A stretch of DNA of 64,000 bases, taken from Klebsiella pneumoniae. GTDB taxonomy: Bacteria; Pseudomonadota; Gammaproteobacteria; Eutrophobiales; Eutrophobiaceae. Location of the stretch: contig CAMDWI010000015.1 of NCBI GenBank assembly GCA_945878555.1, positions 1 to 64,000 on the forward strand. Direction: 5' to 3'. The notes beneath the pieces are model-generated. The model had not been told where the DNA came from. It worked only from the letters and a program-made list of their open reading frames with translations, and searched no databases. Both the position numbers and the translations under genes were made by a program. Shown piece after piece: positions 44,541 to 52,687 of this stretch (position 1 is its first letter; every line of letters begins with the position of its first letter).

Positions 44541-45924
44541 GACGGCGCTGCTTCTCAAGGTTTTCTGCCAGGATGCCCGTGCTCTGCTCATCCAGTGTCT
44601 GTACGATCGAGCGGGACAGAGATGTCAGCAATGCATTTGCAAACAGCAAGGGCACAGCGATACCCAGACCGAGTACAGTCGCGATCATGGCCGCACCGAT
44701 ACCGCCAGCCATCAACTTAGGATCGCTTGAACCTGACTCGGTGATACTCTGGAACGTCATGATCATACCTACAACCGTACCGACAAGACCGAGCAACGGA
44801 CCGGCAGCAACTGCCAGCCTCAGGAATGCCTGGAAGCGCTCAAGACTTGGAATTTCCTTTATAACAGCCTCGGATACGCGCAATTCAGCGATGTCAGAGT
44901 CTGCTTCAATATTCTTGGCATCACCCTTGAACGCCAACAGTACGCGACCCAACGGGTTGTTCTTCGTCGGCTTGTCCAGATGACGTAACTGGCTGGACAC
45001 TGCTATACGTACAAAGATCAGGTACAACAGCTGGAAGATAAATGCTATCGCTCCGGCAAAACCAACTACCAGGATCACATAGTTAATATGTTCACCATTT
45101 TCGATACGCTGAACCCAGGAAGGGCGCTCAACATAAAGGGCTGTTAATACACCACGAGTCGGGTCTACTGCTGTCCAGAGATAACCGGAAGTGGCCGACT
45201 GCAACCCACGCGCCTCTTGCAGGAAATCGTCCGGCAACTGACGTGGAAGTATATTCAGGCGTGACAGACTCGGCAGGTAAGCCAGATATCGGCCGTCTGC
45301 GATGGCAGTAAATGTACCTATGCGCGTAACCTTGGTCGAGAGCATGTCACCATTCGGAGATACAACCTTGCCGTCGTAGCTGGCAACCTGGCCAGACGCC
45401 ACGATTTCACGTTGTAATTCAAACCACAAACGCTCCAGATCTGCCGGGCTGACAATACCATCCGTGGCGGAAAGATTACGGAGAAAGTCAACACGATTAA
45501 CTGCGTCGGTCTCAGCAAACTGCGCGCTGGTCAATGACTGTTGCAATACGGAAGAACTGTCACCTGCAACCTGACGTGCCAGGCCAAATAATTCGCCCAG
45601 ACCCAAATCGCGCTCTTTCTGACGCAACTGGGTGTTCAGATCATTAATCGCCAGTTCATTCTGCGAATACAGATCTGTTTTCTGTTTTACCAGTACATCA
45701 ATTTCAGCGATCTTCGCCTCAGTTTCCGCCAGCATTCTTTCCTGGTCAGCAGGCGCTGCAGCATTAAATTCGCTCTCACGCTGCGCAAACACCTGTGCTT
45801 CCTGTTCACGTACGCTACGAGCCTGTTGCAGCAATTCATCCAGAGTCTGCGCCTGTACTAAAGGCACCAGACCGAGTGATAGCAATATCACTCCCTGGCA
45901 GACTTTCAGACTGAAATTTTTCAT
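44533..45924 (-). CDS. TtpC-like MotA/TolQ/ExbB proton-channel protein, first copy
   Basis: This 463-aa protein has a signal peptide ending near LVQAQTLDE. A long coiled-coil periplasmic domain follows (about 25-130), and the ExbB-type channel domain lies at about 280-463. FQAFLRLAVAAGPLLGLVGT and MIATVLGLGIAVPLLFANAL match its paralogue at 39773-41272. It overlaps the DUF3450 gene by 4 bp and the short exbB gene by 8 bp. In Vibrio TonB2 systems the equivalent TtpC is essential for uptake. Confidence 0.9.
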   Translation of the reverse strand: MKNFSLKVCQGVILLSLGLVPLVQAQTLDELLQQARSVREQEAQVFAQRESEFNAAAPADQERMLAETEAKIAEIDVLVKQKTDLYSQNELAINDLNTQLRQKERDLGLGELFGLARQVAGDSSSVLQQSLTSAQFAETDAVNRVDFLRNLSATDGIVSPADLERLWFELQREIVASGQVASYDGKVVSPNGDMLSTKVTRIGTFTAIADGRYLAYLPSLSRLNILPRQLPDDFLQEARGLQSATSGYLWTAVDPTRGVLTALYVERPSWVQRIENGEHINYVILVVGFAGAIAFIFQLLYLIFVRIAVSSQLRHLDKPTKNNPLGRVLLAFKGDAKNIEADSDIAELRVSEAVIKEIPSLERFQAFLRLAVAAGPLLGLVGTVVGMIMTFQSITESGSSDPKLMAGGIGAAMIATVLGLGIAVPLLFANALLTSLSRSIVQTLDEQSTGILAENLEKQRRHA

Positions 45925-46721
45925 GAACGTACCTCCGTCGGGGCCGGGACAGGTACACGGATAAGATCAGGTGCACCTTCTTTTCTGGCAACGGCCAGTG
46001 CATGACGAACTACGTCAGCGTATGAATTATCCTGTACCCAGGACTTCTGCTGTGCATCCCAGTAACCAGTTTCGCTGCCATCCAGCGTGCGGTACATCAG
46101 GGAAACACGACCCAGGCGGATAAACTGTACCGTACGGGTACTACCACCTTCACCCATTGAACCTTCGTAAGCGTCCATTGTGCGACCGTATTCAAGTTCA
46201 ATCTGGTAGGCTTCAAGAATCCGGCGATATTTTTCCGAGATAGCTACGTCGGCACGACCCATGATCTCTTTCAGTGTATTAACGCGGGTGGTACGCTCTT
46301 CAATAAAGAAAGGGCTGTCCGCTGCAACAAACTTGTCGAGCATGTCAACCATACGCTCCATCAATGGCATAACTTCACGATTGGTCGTTTCAATTTCGGT
46401 CAGCTGACGCGAGATAGAGGCCATTTCGCCCTGCTGTGCGTCAACCTGCTTCTGCAGACCTTCATTATATTTGTTCAGACTTTCGAGCTCGGCCAGTGCC
46501 TGCGCATACTTGTTGGCAGCATCCTGGGTGCGATCCACCATCTGGTTGATCCCCTCCTGGGCAGTGGCAGCGGCAGCGTCTGTCTGTGTCTGCGCATCTA
46601 CAGCGGCATCTATTGATTGGGCTGCGAGCTGGGACACAGGCATTGCCGAGATTAAGAGTGCCAATCCTGAAGCTATTGTGGATTTCACACCTGTTCTGTG
46701 AATGGATAGTCTTGTTACCAT
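45921..46721 (-). CDS. DUF3450 family periplasmic protein
   Basis: This 266-aa protein has a signal peptide ending near LAAQSID and a long coiled coil (about 40-110, AALAELESLNKYNEGLQ-like). A globular part with SLMYRTLDGSETGYWDAQ lies near residue 200. DUF3450 proteins precede TtpC genes in TonB2-type operons. It is the first gene of the operon, with AGGGGAG upstream. Its role is probably structural, bridging the periplasm. I see no definite Fur box upstream. Confidence 0.87.
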   Translation of the reverse strand: MVTRLSIHRTGVKSTIASGLALLISAMPVSQLAAQSIDAAVDAQTQTDAAAATAQEGINQMVDRTQDAANKYAQALAELESLNKYNEGLQKQVDAQQGEMASISRQLTEIETTNREVMPLMERMVDMLDKFVAADSPFFIEERTTRVNTLKEIMGRADVAISEKYRRILEAYQIELEYGRTMDAYEGSMGEGGSTRTVQFIRLGRVSLMYRTLDGSETGYWDAQQKSWVQDNSYADVVRHALAVARKEGAPDLIRVPVPAPTEVRS

Positions 46722-46847
46722 TTGATTTACTGTCTCCCCTAATAAATGAAGAAATGCCCGATATAATAATTAAAAAAAACCTGCACCAATCTGTATCGTT
46801 CGCTACAGGTTCGGAAAATTATTCCGAATCAGTGTTTATAGCGATAA

Positions 46848-47198
46848 TTATTGTTCAAGTGTAGCCGATAGGAAAATGAAAAAAAGTATTACAAACAAAC
46901 CGCGTCCGGATTGATAAATCCAGACCTGGGCATCCTGTGAACCTTGCTTCAGAATCCATTGAACAACACGCTGAATGAACCCATTAAAGCATAATTTAAG
47001 GACACGTAAAACTTTTTTTTGACGCCTGACTATCAACCCCTCTGCTGGCATTAGACCATACATAATGGCTTCAAACAAGGACGAATTGCCGCGAAAATAC
47101 CCTACCATCAGACGCGTAATATGCGGCACTGCGAGAAAACCACAGAACCCTTTATTAATGCGGTTTTTCACGTGTTTGTCTTCTATTATCGTGTTCAT
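46848..47198 (-). CDS. Uncertain hypothetical 116-aa protein
   Basis: This frame has a basic central region and a C-terminal hydrophobic stretch LFVILFFIFLSATL that could be a membrane anchor. The ribosome site before its ATG is weak and the composition is not clearly coding. It shares direction with the TonB operon, 126 bp upstream of DUF3450. I do not recognise it and it may be a chance frame. Confidence 0.25.
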   Translation of the reverse strand: MNTIIEDKHVKNRINKGFCGFLAVPHITRLMVGYFRGNSSLFEAIMYGLMPAEGLIVRRQKKVLRVLKLCFNGFIQRVVQWILKQGSQDAQVWIYQSGRGLFVILFFIFLSATLEQ

Positions 47199-47610
47199 GA
47201 AGTTTCTATCTGTAGTAGATACTTGATCATATCTATCATTGCTGAGACCACATGAAAAAACCTGTCACATTGGTCCTCATATCTGACAAGTTTCGGAATT
47301 ATTTTTTAATTCCTGATGAAGATTGTAGATCTGTCCCCTTTGCTGCATCAGTTTTATTAGCAATCTCCATATCAGGTCAATACTCCAACCAGCAGCAGGG
47401 TATCCAGGTCGCACCTGTTAATCGTAATGCAGGAATCAAAATGAGCAGTTAAGGTGAATTGGATTTAATGTATACTGGCGCCGCTTTTTAAAAGCAGTAA
47501 ACAAGACAAGTGATTCTGTACGTAAGCAGTGGTATCATAACCGCACGTAGCCCTGTTTAAATCTGCAGTGCCAGCACTGAACCGATTGTAACTGTCTGTT
47601 TTTTCATTAC
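47199..47610. other. Intergenic region upstream of tRNA-Arg
   Basis: No secure gene was found. A 66-codon rightward frame at 47252-47452 starts MKKPVTLVLIS, but has no ribosome site and no recognisable pattern. TATACT at 47471-47476 with TTAAGG 16 bp before it is a possible weak promoter for the tRNA. Confidence 0.4.
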
Positions 47611-47687
47611 GCGCCCGTAGCTCAGTTGGATAGAGTACCTGGCTACGAACTAGGGGGTCGGGAGTTCGAATCTCTCCGGGCGCGCCA
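47611..47687 (+). tRNA. tRNA-Arg(ACG)
   Basis: The 77-nt cloverleaf is complete. The acceptor stem GCGCCCG (47611-47617) pairs with CGGGCGC (47677-47683). The D-arm has GCTCAGTTGGATAGAGT, the anticodon loop is CTACGAA giving ACG, and the T-loop is GTTCGAATC. The discriminator is G and CCA is encoded. The first anticodon base A is normally converted to inosine to read CGU, CGC and CGA. Confidence 0.97.
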
Positions 47688-47763
47688 TATTCCCACAGTA
47701 CAACCTGACGCAAGGTCCGGAATGATAGACTGTATTGGTGATTGGGATTAACATTATTCCCCA

Positions 47764-48072
47764 ATGAAAAACGCGCTTTCATATGTAATATATATACTCG
47801 TCTGCACTGTGATGACAACAGTATCTACCGCCTATGCAGCAGACGAAGTAAAACCACCCGTAGAAACAGATCCTTCCGCTACACAAACAACCAGCTCAAC
47901 CCAGGCGCCTGCACTGAATGCGAAAGAAGCCGCTTTCCGGGAATTCTATAAAAGAGACCCAGCATGTGACTCGTTCAAGGATGACAATATGATGGATCGC
48001 TGCCGTCATGCGTATATGACTGCAAAAAAGGAATTTGAGAAGGTATGGGCAAACCGGAAACAAGACAGATAA
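47764..48072 (+). CDS. Small exported hypothetical protein
   Basis: This 102-aa protein has a signal peptide ending near TAYAADE, a Thr/Pro/Ser-rich stretch (about 30-55) and a short conserved-looking helical part. That part contains two Cys residues, in RDPACDSF and MDRCRHAY, that could form a disulfide. I do not recognise a family. It lies 15 bp before the first HupE/UreJ gene and is probably in the same transcript. Confidence 0.6.
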   Translation: MKNALSYVIYILVCTVMTTVSTAYAADEVKPPVETDPSATQTTSSTQAPALNAKEAAFREFYKRDPACDSFKDDNMMDRCRHAYMTAKKEFEKVWANRKQDR

Positions 48073-48087
48073 ATCCCAGGTGTCAGC

Positions 48088-48687
48088 ATGATAGCCACTA
48101 AAACCCGTTTGTTAGCCCTAGTATTGTCCATGCTGCTATGCAGCCTGTCTTTAAGCGCGCTGGCCCACACCGGTGAAGGCGCGGTGGGTGGATTCATCAG
48201 CGGATTTCTACATCCTATCTTCGGCTGGGACCACGTTATAGCAATGGTAGCAGTCGGTTTATGGGGGGCGTTTCTCGGCATGCCAGCCATGTGGGTATTA
48301 CCGGTCGTATTTCCGATGGTGATGGCGCTCGGCGGAGTACTGGGTATTCTGGGTATCGGGATTCCTGGCGTTGAAACCGGTATCGCTGCCTCGGCCATTG
48401 TCCTAGGCGGCTCGGTTGCACTGGCTGCCAGACCCCCGCTCTGGATTGCGGCGGTAATCGTCGGTATTTTTGCCATCTTTCACGGTCATGCCCATGGTAC
48501 CGAGTTACCGCAGGCAGCAAACCCGCTGGCATACAGTGTAGGTTTTGTCCTGTCCACCGGCCTGTTGCATCTATCCGGTATCGCCTTTGGCCTGCTGGTA
48601 CGCTGGCCCGGTGGTCGCTTAGTGGTGCGGGCGGGTGGTGCGATCATTTCGGTACTGGGTTGCGTGTTTCTTGCCAGGACACTATGA
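48088..48687 (+). CDS. HupE/UreJ family membrane protein
   Basis: This 199-aa protein has a signal-like first segment ending in SALAHTGEG. The family metal-binding motif HPIFGWDH lies near residues 46-53, followed by about six helices and a second motif FHGHAHGTELP. HupE/UreJ proteins are nickel or cobalt permeases associated with hydrogenase or urease. Neither enzyme is encoded in the window, so the metal and purpose are uncertain. AGGTG precedes the ATG. It overlaps the next gene as ATGA. Confidence 0.88.
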   Translation: MIATKTRLLALVLSMLLCSLSLSALAHTGEGAVGGFISGFLHPIFGWDHVIAMVAVGLWGAFLGMPAMWVLPVVFPMVMALGGVLGILGIGIPGVETGIAASAIVLGGSVALAARPPLWIAAVIVGIFAIFHGHAHGTELPQAANPLAYSVGFVLSTGLLHLSGIAFGLLVRWPGGRLVVRAGGAIISVLGCVFLARTL

Positions 48688-49274
48688 GGTTACACAAGAC
48701 TTGTTATGCATCAATACTGTTGACTGCCTCGGAATCGGCGCTGGCGCATGTCTCAGGCGGCGGTATAGTCGATTCGTATAGTGGGCTGCTGCACCCGTTT
48801 ACCGAACCTTTACATATCATCACCATACTTGGCCTGGGGCTGATGCTCAGTCAGCAAGGCCGTTCCGCACCGCCACGCGGCTGGATTGCTTACACGATCG
48901 CGGCGCTGATCGGATTAATCGCCAGTAATATCGGTCTGACACTGCCTGTCAATCTATTGTTATATATGCTAGCCCTGACGCTGGGCCTGCTGGTCGCCAG
49001 CAGGCCGACCATGCCGGGGCAGGTTTGTATCCTGCTCAGCCTGTTTGCCGGATTTACCCTCGGCGTTGATTCACAAATGGCGGCAGAAGGGATCGGCAAG
49101 CTGATCGTAACGATCTTCAGTACGACGACCGGGCTCGGCATCGCGCTGTTGATCGTGATTGGCTGGGGGGATTATTTCACCCGCGACTGGCAAAAGATCG
49201 GGATACGGGTTATCGGTTCCTGGATTGCTGCCAGCGCTCTGCTGGTATTTACGCTCAGTCTGAATACAAATTGA
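48684..49274 (+). CDS. Second HupE/UreJ-like membrane protein
   Basis: This 196-aa protein has a signal segment ending near ALAHVSGGG, and a degenerate version of the metal motif, HPFTEPLH, in place of HPxxGxDH. About six helices follow, including IAYTIAALIGLIASNIGLTL and LITIFSTTTGLGIALLIVIG-like segments. The second HGHAHG motif of the first copy is absent. The ATG at 48684 overlaps the preceding stop. The pair may form a hetero-complex, with only the first retaining full metal ligands. Confidence 0.75.
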   Translation: MRLHKTCYASILLTASESALAHVSGGGIVDSYSGLLHPFTEPLHIITILGLGLMLSQQGRSAPPRGWIAYTIAALIGLIASNIGLTLPVNLLLYMLALTLGLLVASRPTMPGQVCILLSLFAGFTLGVDSQMAAEGIGKLIVTIFSTTTGLGIALLIVIGWGDYFTRDWQKIGIRVIGSWIAASALLVFTLSLNTN

Positions 49275-49552
49275 TCGGTATGGTTACCTGACTTGTTTCC
49301 ATGAATCACATTTTGTCGAGCCGGGATCCCTCAGGCTGTAAATTCCACTGAAGCTGTAATCCCGAATCTATAGTATGTGACCCATCGCAGGGTAGTGGCC
49401 TCTCTATGTGCATGCCGCAGTGCGATAAGCCCGGGACAATTGTTGCTCACTACCACCAGATAATCGGTATCCTTGACCCACCAATCCCTTTACAATTAAC
49501 ATCACCTGGCAACAATGCCATTTTTCATCCAGATTCTTCGGGGGTAAAACTG

Positions 49553-51463
49553 ATGAAATCGTGTAAATTTACGTGGTTATTTTCAATTGTACTGATGGTT
49601 TTACCTTCAGTGTTGTGGGCCCAAAGTCCCTCTGTCGGTGAATTGCTCGGCTATCCTGATCAAATCTACTATAACGGCAAGATTGTTACGATGGACGATG
49701 AGTCGTTCACGTCTAATCCCGGGACGATTGCCCAGGCCTTTGCAGTTCGGGAAGACGAGATCCTCGCCGTCGGCAGCAATGAGCTGATGCGATCGCTGGC
49801 CGGACCGAAGACCAAAGTGGTTGACCTGAAAGGCCGCACGGTGCTGCCGGGTTTTATCCTGACCCATGAACACCCGACTGACTGGGCCTGGGCTGAACCG
49901 GAGGCGCTGAAACATGTGTTCCCGGAAGGTAATGAACATATCGTGATCCGTTTCCTTGAAGGTACCGCTGAAGAACAGATGGCCAACTGGGAAAATGTCC
50001 TGAAAGAGGCTGTCTCGGTTGCCAAACCTGGGCAATGGATACTGCTCAGCTCGGACTGGGGTGCAAATTATGAAAATATGGGCGACTTGTTCCCAAGGTT
50101 CCTCGGTCTGGTCACACGCGAGAAGATGGATGCACTGGCCCCGAACAATCCGCTGCGTGTCAAAAACAGCTGGGTAGATGGGCTGGTCAATACCAAGGCT
50201 CTCGAAGAGATAGACAAGATCTTCCCGGAGCAGAAGAAAGAGGGTCGCGGCAATCGTGGACCAACAGGTCGTCAGCTTGAGCCCGATGTCATGCTGCATC
50301 ACAAGGAAGACCTGAACGCGGAACTGCTGAAGTCGGAAATGGAGATATGGGCTGCGCATGGCGTGGTCACCTACGGGTCCTCACCCTACACGCTCGGTAA
50401 CCTGATGGCGCTGAACATGCTGGATCACTCAAAACAGATGCCTGGTCGCTTCGCCTGGAGCTATACCGGCCCGGATCTGCATTACGATACCTTCCGCCTG
50501 ATATCAAGCCTGTTACGCAGTGGTACCGATTATTTGTGGAATATAGGTGCCCACGGTGAACGATCCGGAGGCAGTTGTACCACCATCAATGCGCCGGAAC
50601 GGGTCAAGAAACAGGAAGATTGTCGTCTGGAGCCAGGTGATGATGGTCGCCGCGTGCAGGAAGATATCATCCGCAGCGGTGGTCGTATCGGTGCATTGCA
50701 TTCCGGTGGCGACATGGACATCGATCACCTGCTTGATGCGATCGAAACGAAGAGCAAGGAGGCAGGACTCACGCTGGAAGAAATCCGTTCACGCCGCCAC
50801 GGTTTTGACCATGCCTCGGGCGCCCCGCGTCCTGACCAGATCCCGCGTATCAAACGTCTGGGTATGGCTGTCAGTATGATCAACACGGTCATCTGGGAGA
50901 ACCGCACGGGCTACAACACCTCTTACCGCCTGCGCAACTACGGCGAAGAATACCTGCATTACGCCGTGCCGCGTAACAGCGTGACCAAGGCCGAAATCAT
51001 GAATACACAGGAAATCGACCGGCCCTTGCCGCACTTCCTGTTTTATAACATCTGGGTCGGTATGACGCGTATGAATGAGGCCCTGGGCCGTACGCTCGCC
51101 CCGGAGGAAGGCACCGATCTGATCACCCAGTTGAAGGCGCTGACGACCTGGGGTTCCTACTACATGCTGCGTGAACACCGGATAGGTTCGATTGAGCCGG
51201 GCAAGCTGGCAGACTTCGTGATCCTGGACAAGGACATATTGACGATCCCGCAGGATGATATCCCGCATGTCAAGGTCTTGATGACAGCGATAGGCGGCAA
51301 GACTGTTCATCTGTTGCCGGCGATGGCCAGCGAAATCGGAGCAGACCCGGTCGGTCCGGCCACCTGGCCGACCCGTCCGCTGGAAAACCGCTTCATATTC
51401 AAGGGGGCACCGCCACTGCCGTCCTATATGAAGGATCCGAACGCGCCGTTGTCAGCGGAATGA
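49553..51463 (+). CDS. Exported amidohydrolase, YtcJ-like, second paralogue
   Basis: This 636-aa protein has a signal peptide ending near VLWAQSP. The split sandwich opens with IYYNGKIVTMDDES, and the HxH metal motif is in GFILTHEHPTDW near residue 105. SCTTINAPE near 345, ALHSGGDMDID near 385 and GFDHASGAP near 425 are also seen. The segment IGSIEPGKLADFVILDKD closes the protein. The ATG at 49553 follows GGGGG; the frame extends 49 codons further but without support. The CTTINA motif is shared with the paralogue at 3584-5440. It is coupled to a small membrane protein gene. Confidence 0.85.
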   Translation: MKSCKFTWLFSIVLMVLPSVLWAQSPSVGELLGYPDQIYYNGKIVTMDDESFTSNPGTIAQAFAVREDEILAVGSNELMRSLAGPKTKVVDLKGRTVLPGFILTHEHPTDWAWAEPEALKHVFPEGNEHIVIRFLEGTAEEQMANWENVLKEAVSVAKPGQWILLSSDWGANYENMGDLFPRFLGLVTREKMDALAPNNPLRVKNSWVDGLVNTKALEEIDKIFPEQKKEGRGNRGPTGRQLEPDVMLHHKEDLNAELLKSEMEIWAAHGVVTYGSSPYTLGNLMALNMLDHSKQMPGRFAWSYTGPDLHYDTFRLISSLLRSGTDYLWNIGAHGERSGGSCTTINAPERVKKQEDCRLEPGDDGRRVQEDIIRSGGRIGALHSGGDMDIDHLLDAIETKSKEAGLTLEEIRSRRHGFDHASGAPRPDQIPRIKRLGMAVSMINTVIWENRTGYNTSYRLRNYGEEYLHYAVPRNSVTKAEIMNTQEIDRPLPHFLFYNIWVGMTRMNEALGRTLAPEEGTDLITQLKALTTWGSYYMLREHRIGSIEPGKLADFVILDKDILTIPQDDIPHVKVLMTAIGGKTVHLLPAMASEIGADPVGPATWPTRPLENRFIFKGAPPLPSYMKDPNAPLSAE

Positions 51464-51966
51464 TCCGGCAAAATTCTGTGTACCCGCAGTCGACCGAACC
51501 GGGGCAGTCATACTCTGGCTGCCCCCGGTTTTATATTGATCATCAGGGCAAGCCGGGGCAAAAAGAGACACGTCCTCTCCTGACCTTGCTTCGTATGGTG
51601 CTGCCTGCCATGCTGTCGTTACTGATGATTGCAAGCCCGGCCCAGGCGGGCGACGAGGAGTTTAATCCCTCTGCATACCAGATATTCGATCCGACTACGG
51701 GTTACTTTATTGATGTCGAACCACCGCCGGATGAGCAAGCGGCAGCAGGGACCCAGAACCACGCAGCGAGCACGACTGATCCAGCAAGTGTTGTGACCCC
51801 ATCGGGACAGCAAACCGCTGTCCCGGAACCTGTAGCCGCCACTGCAGAATCCGGCATGGTACAACCAAAAACTGCCTCTGCTAATTTACCGGTGCTGATA
51901 GGTGGAGGATTGCTGATAGTGCTTGCGGTATTTGCATTCCTCAAACGAAAGGGTGAACATAGGTAG
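51460..51966 (+). CDS. Small membrane-anchored hypothetical protein
   Basis: This 168-aa frame overlaps the amidohydrolase stop as ATGA. The first 45 residues look uncoded; a better start may be the ATG at 51595. From there a signal peptide ends near AQAGDEE. A Pro/Ala/Thr-rich stretch follows, then a C-terminal helix VLIGGGLLIVLAVFAFLKRK, as in a protein with its tail anchored in the inner membrane. I know no family. It probably accompanies the amidohydrolase. Confidence 0.6.
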   Translation: MIRQNSVYPQSTEPGQSYSGCPRFYIDHQGKPGQKETRPLLTLLRMVLPAMLSLLMIASPAQAGDEEFNPSAYQIFDPTTGYFIDVEPPPDEQAAAGTQNHAASTTDPASVVTPSGQQTAVPEPVAATAESGMVQPKTASANLPVLIGGGLLIVLAVFAFLKRKGEHR

Positions 51967-52048
51967 ACAGCAGTCAGAGTGAAGTGCTGCTACGGCATTA
52001 TAATCGTCAGTAACATAGACTATCCCAGAGGGGATGGAGGAACCAGAA

Positions 52049-52561
52049 ATGAAAAAACTCACCCGTATTCTGTCAGCGCTGGTATTTGGCATCGGCTGTT
52101 CGGCCGGCTTTGCACAGGATCACAGCCAGCATCAGGCCGGTGCCGCCACTGATCATATGGCTCATCTCGATGCGGATCTGGAAGAAATCCGCAATACCAC
52201 AGACACGGCCAAACGCAAGGAAATGCTCCAGCACCATCTGCAGATGATGCGTGAGAATATTCAGGCTATCACCGCCATGGAACACGGAGGTGGAGGCGGT
52301 ATGCAGGGAATGGATCACGGCGGCAAGGGTGAAGGTGCTGGTGGCATGCAGGGTATGGACCATAGTGGCAAGGGTGAGGGTGCTGGTGGCATGCAGGGTA
52401 TGGACCATAGTGGCAAGGGCGAAGGTGGTGCCGGTATGCAGGGCATGGGCCAGGGTGAAGGTGGTGGCGGCATGATGCAACATCACGACAAGATGGTGAA
52501 AGTCCTGCAACATATGCTCGAAACCCAGGAAATGATCCTCGGACTGATAGACAAAAAGTAA
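52049..52561 (+). CDS. Exported Gly/Met/His-rich repeat protein
   Basis: This 170-aa protein has a signal peptide ending near AGFAQDH. A His/Asp-rich stretch (about 25-75) follows, then 45-bp repeats encoding the unit MQGMDHSGKGEGAGG (about residues 85-140). The C-terminus is a helix MVKVLQHMLETQEMILGLI. Met, His and Asp pairs resemble copper- or other metal-binding Met-rich proteins. GGAGG lies before the ATG at 52049; another in-frame ATG is five codons earlier. It is unrelated in sequence to its neighbours and has a hairpin downstream. A role in metal handling is inferred. Confidence 0.75.
   Translation: MKKLTRILSALVFGIGCSAGFAQDHSQHQAGAATDHMAHLDADLEEIRNTTDTAKRKEMLQHHLQMMRENIQAITAMEHGGGGGMQGMDHGGKGEGAGGMQGMDHSGKGEGAGGMQGMDHSGKGEGGAGMQGMGQGEGGGGMMQHHDKMVKVLQHMLETQEMILGLIDKK
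52301..52471 (+). repeat. 45-bp tandem repeat inside the Gly/Met/His-rich gene
   Basis: Three nearly identical 45-bp units start at 52301, 52346 and 52391. A fourth, shortened unit begins at 52436. They encode a 15-residue Met/Asp/His/Gly unit. Units 1 and 2 differ at only a few bases, so copy number may vary by slippage. Confidence 0.88.
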
Positions 52562-52605
52562 CTATCTGCTGCCCGGCAGGCACGACGGCATAAAATAACA
52601 CGTGC

Positions 52606-52644
52606 TCCGGGACACGATATCAGACGATGATATTGTGTCCCGGA
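52606..52644 (+). terminator. Long hairpin after the repeat-protein gene
   Basis: A 17-bp stem TCCGGGACACGATATCA/TGATATTGTGTCCCGGA (one mismatch) closes a 5-nt loop. No T-run follows, so it may stabilise mRNA or act as a weak terminator. Confidence 0.6.
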
Positions 52645-52687
52645 CCATCCTTCGTGATCGTAATGTTGTCGATCAAAAGGCTCTTCA

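Noticed and set aside
46841-46858. Fur-box-like sequence GATAATTATTG upstream of the TonB operon
   Set aside because: Only the first half matches the Fur consensus well. Such AT-rich matches occur by chance.
47252-47452. A 66-codon frame starting MKKPVTLVLIS
   Set aside because: It looks like a possible signal peptide start but has no ribosome site, no clear signal cleavage and no conserved pattern.
47465-47818. A 117-codon minus-strand frame containing EIRTPDPLVRSQVLYPTEL
   Set aside because: It is the antisense of the tRNA-Arg gene. This sequence is a well-known artefact of translating tRNA genes.
49607-50359. A 250-codon minus-strand frame
   Set aside because: It is antisense to the exported amidohydrolase, which has motifs throughout this interval.
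52073-52513. A 146-codon minus-strand frame with repeats
   Set aside because: It is the antisense of the 45-bp repeats in the Gly/Met/His gene, which has a signal peptide and a ribosome site.
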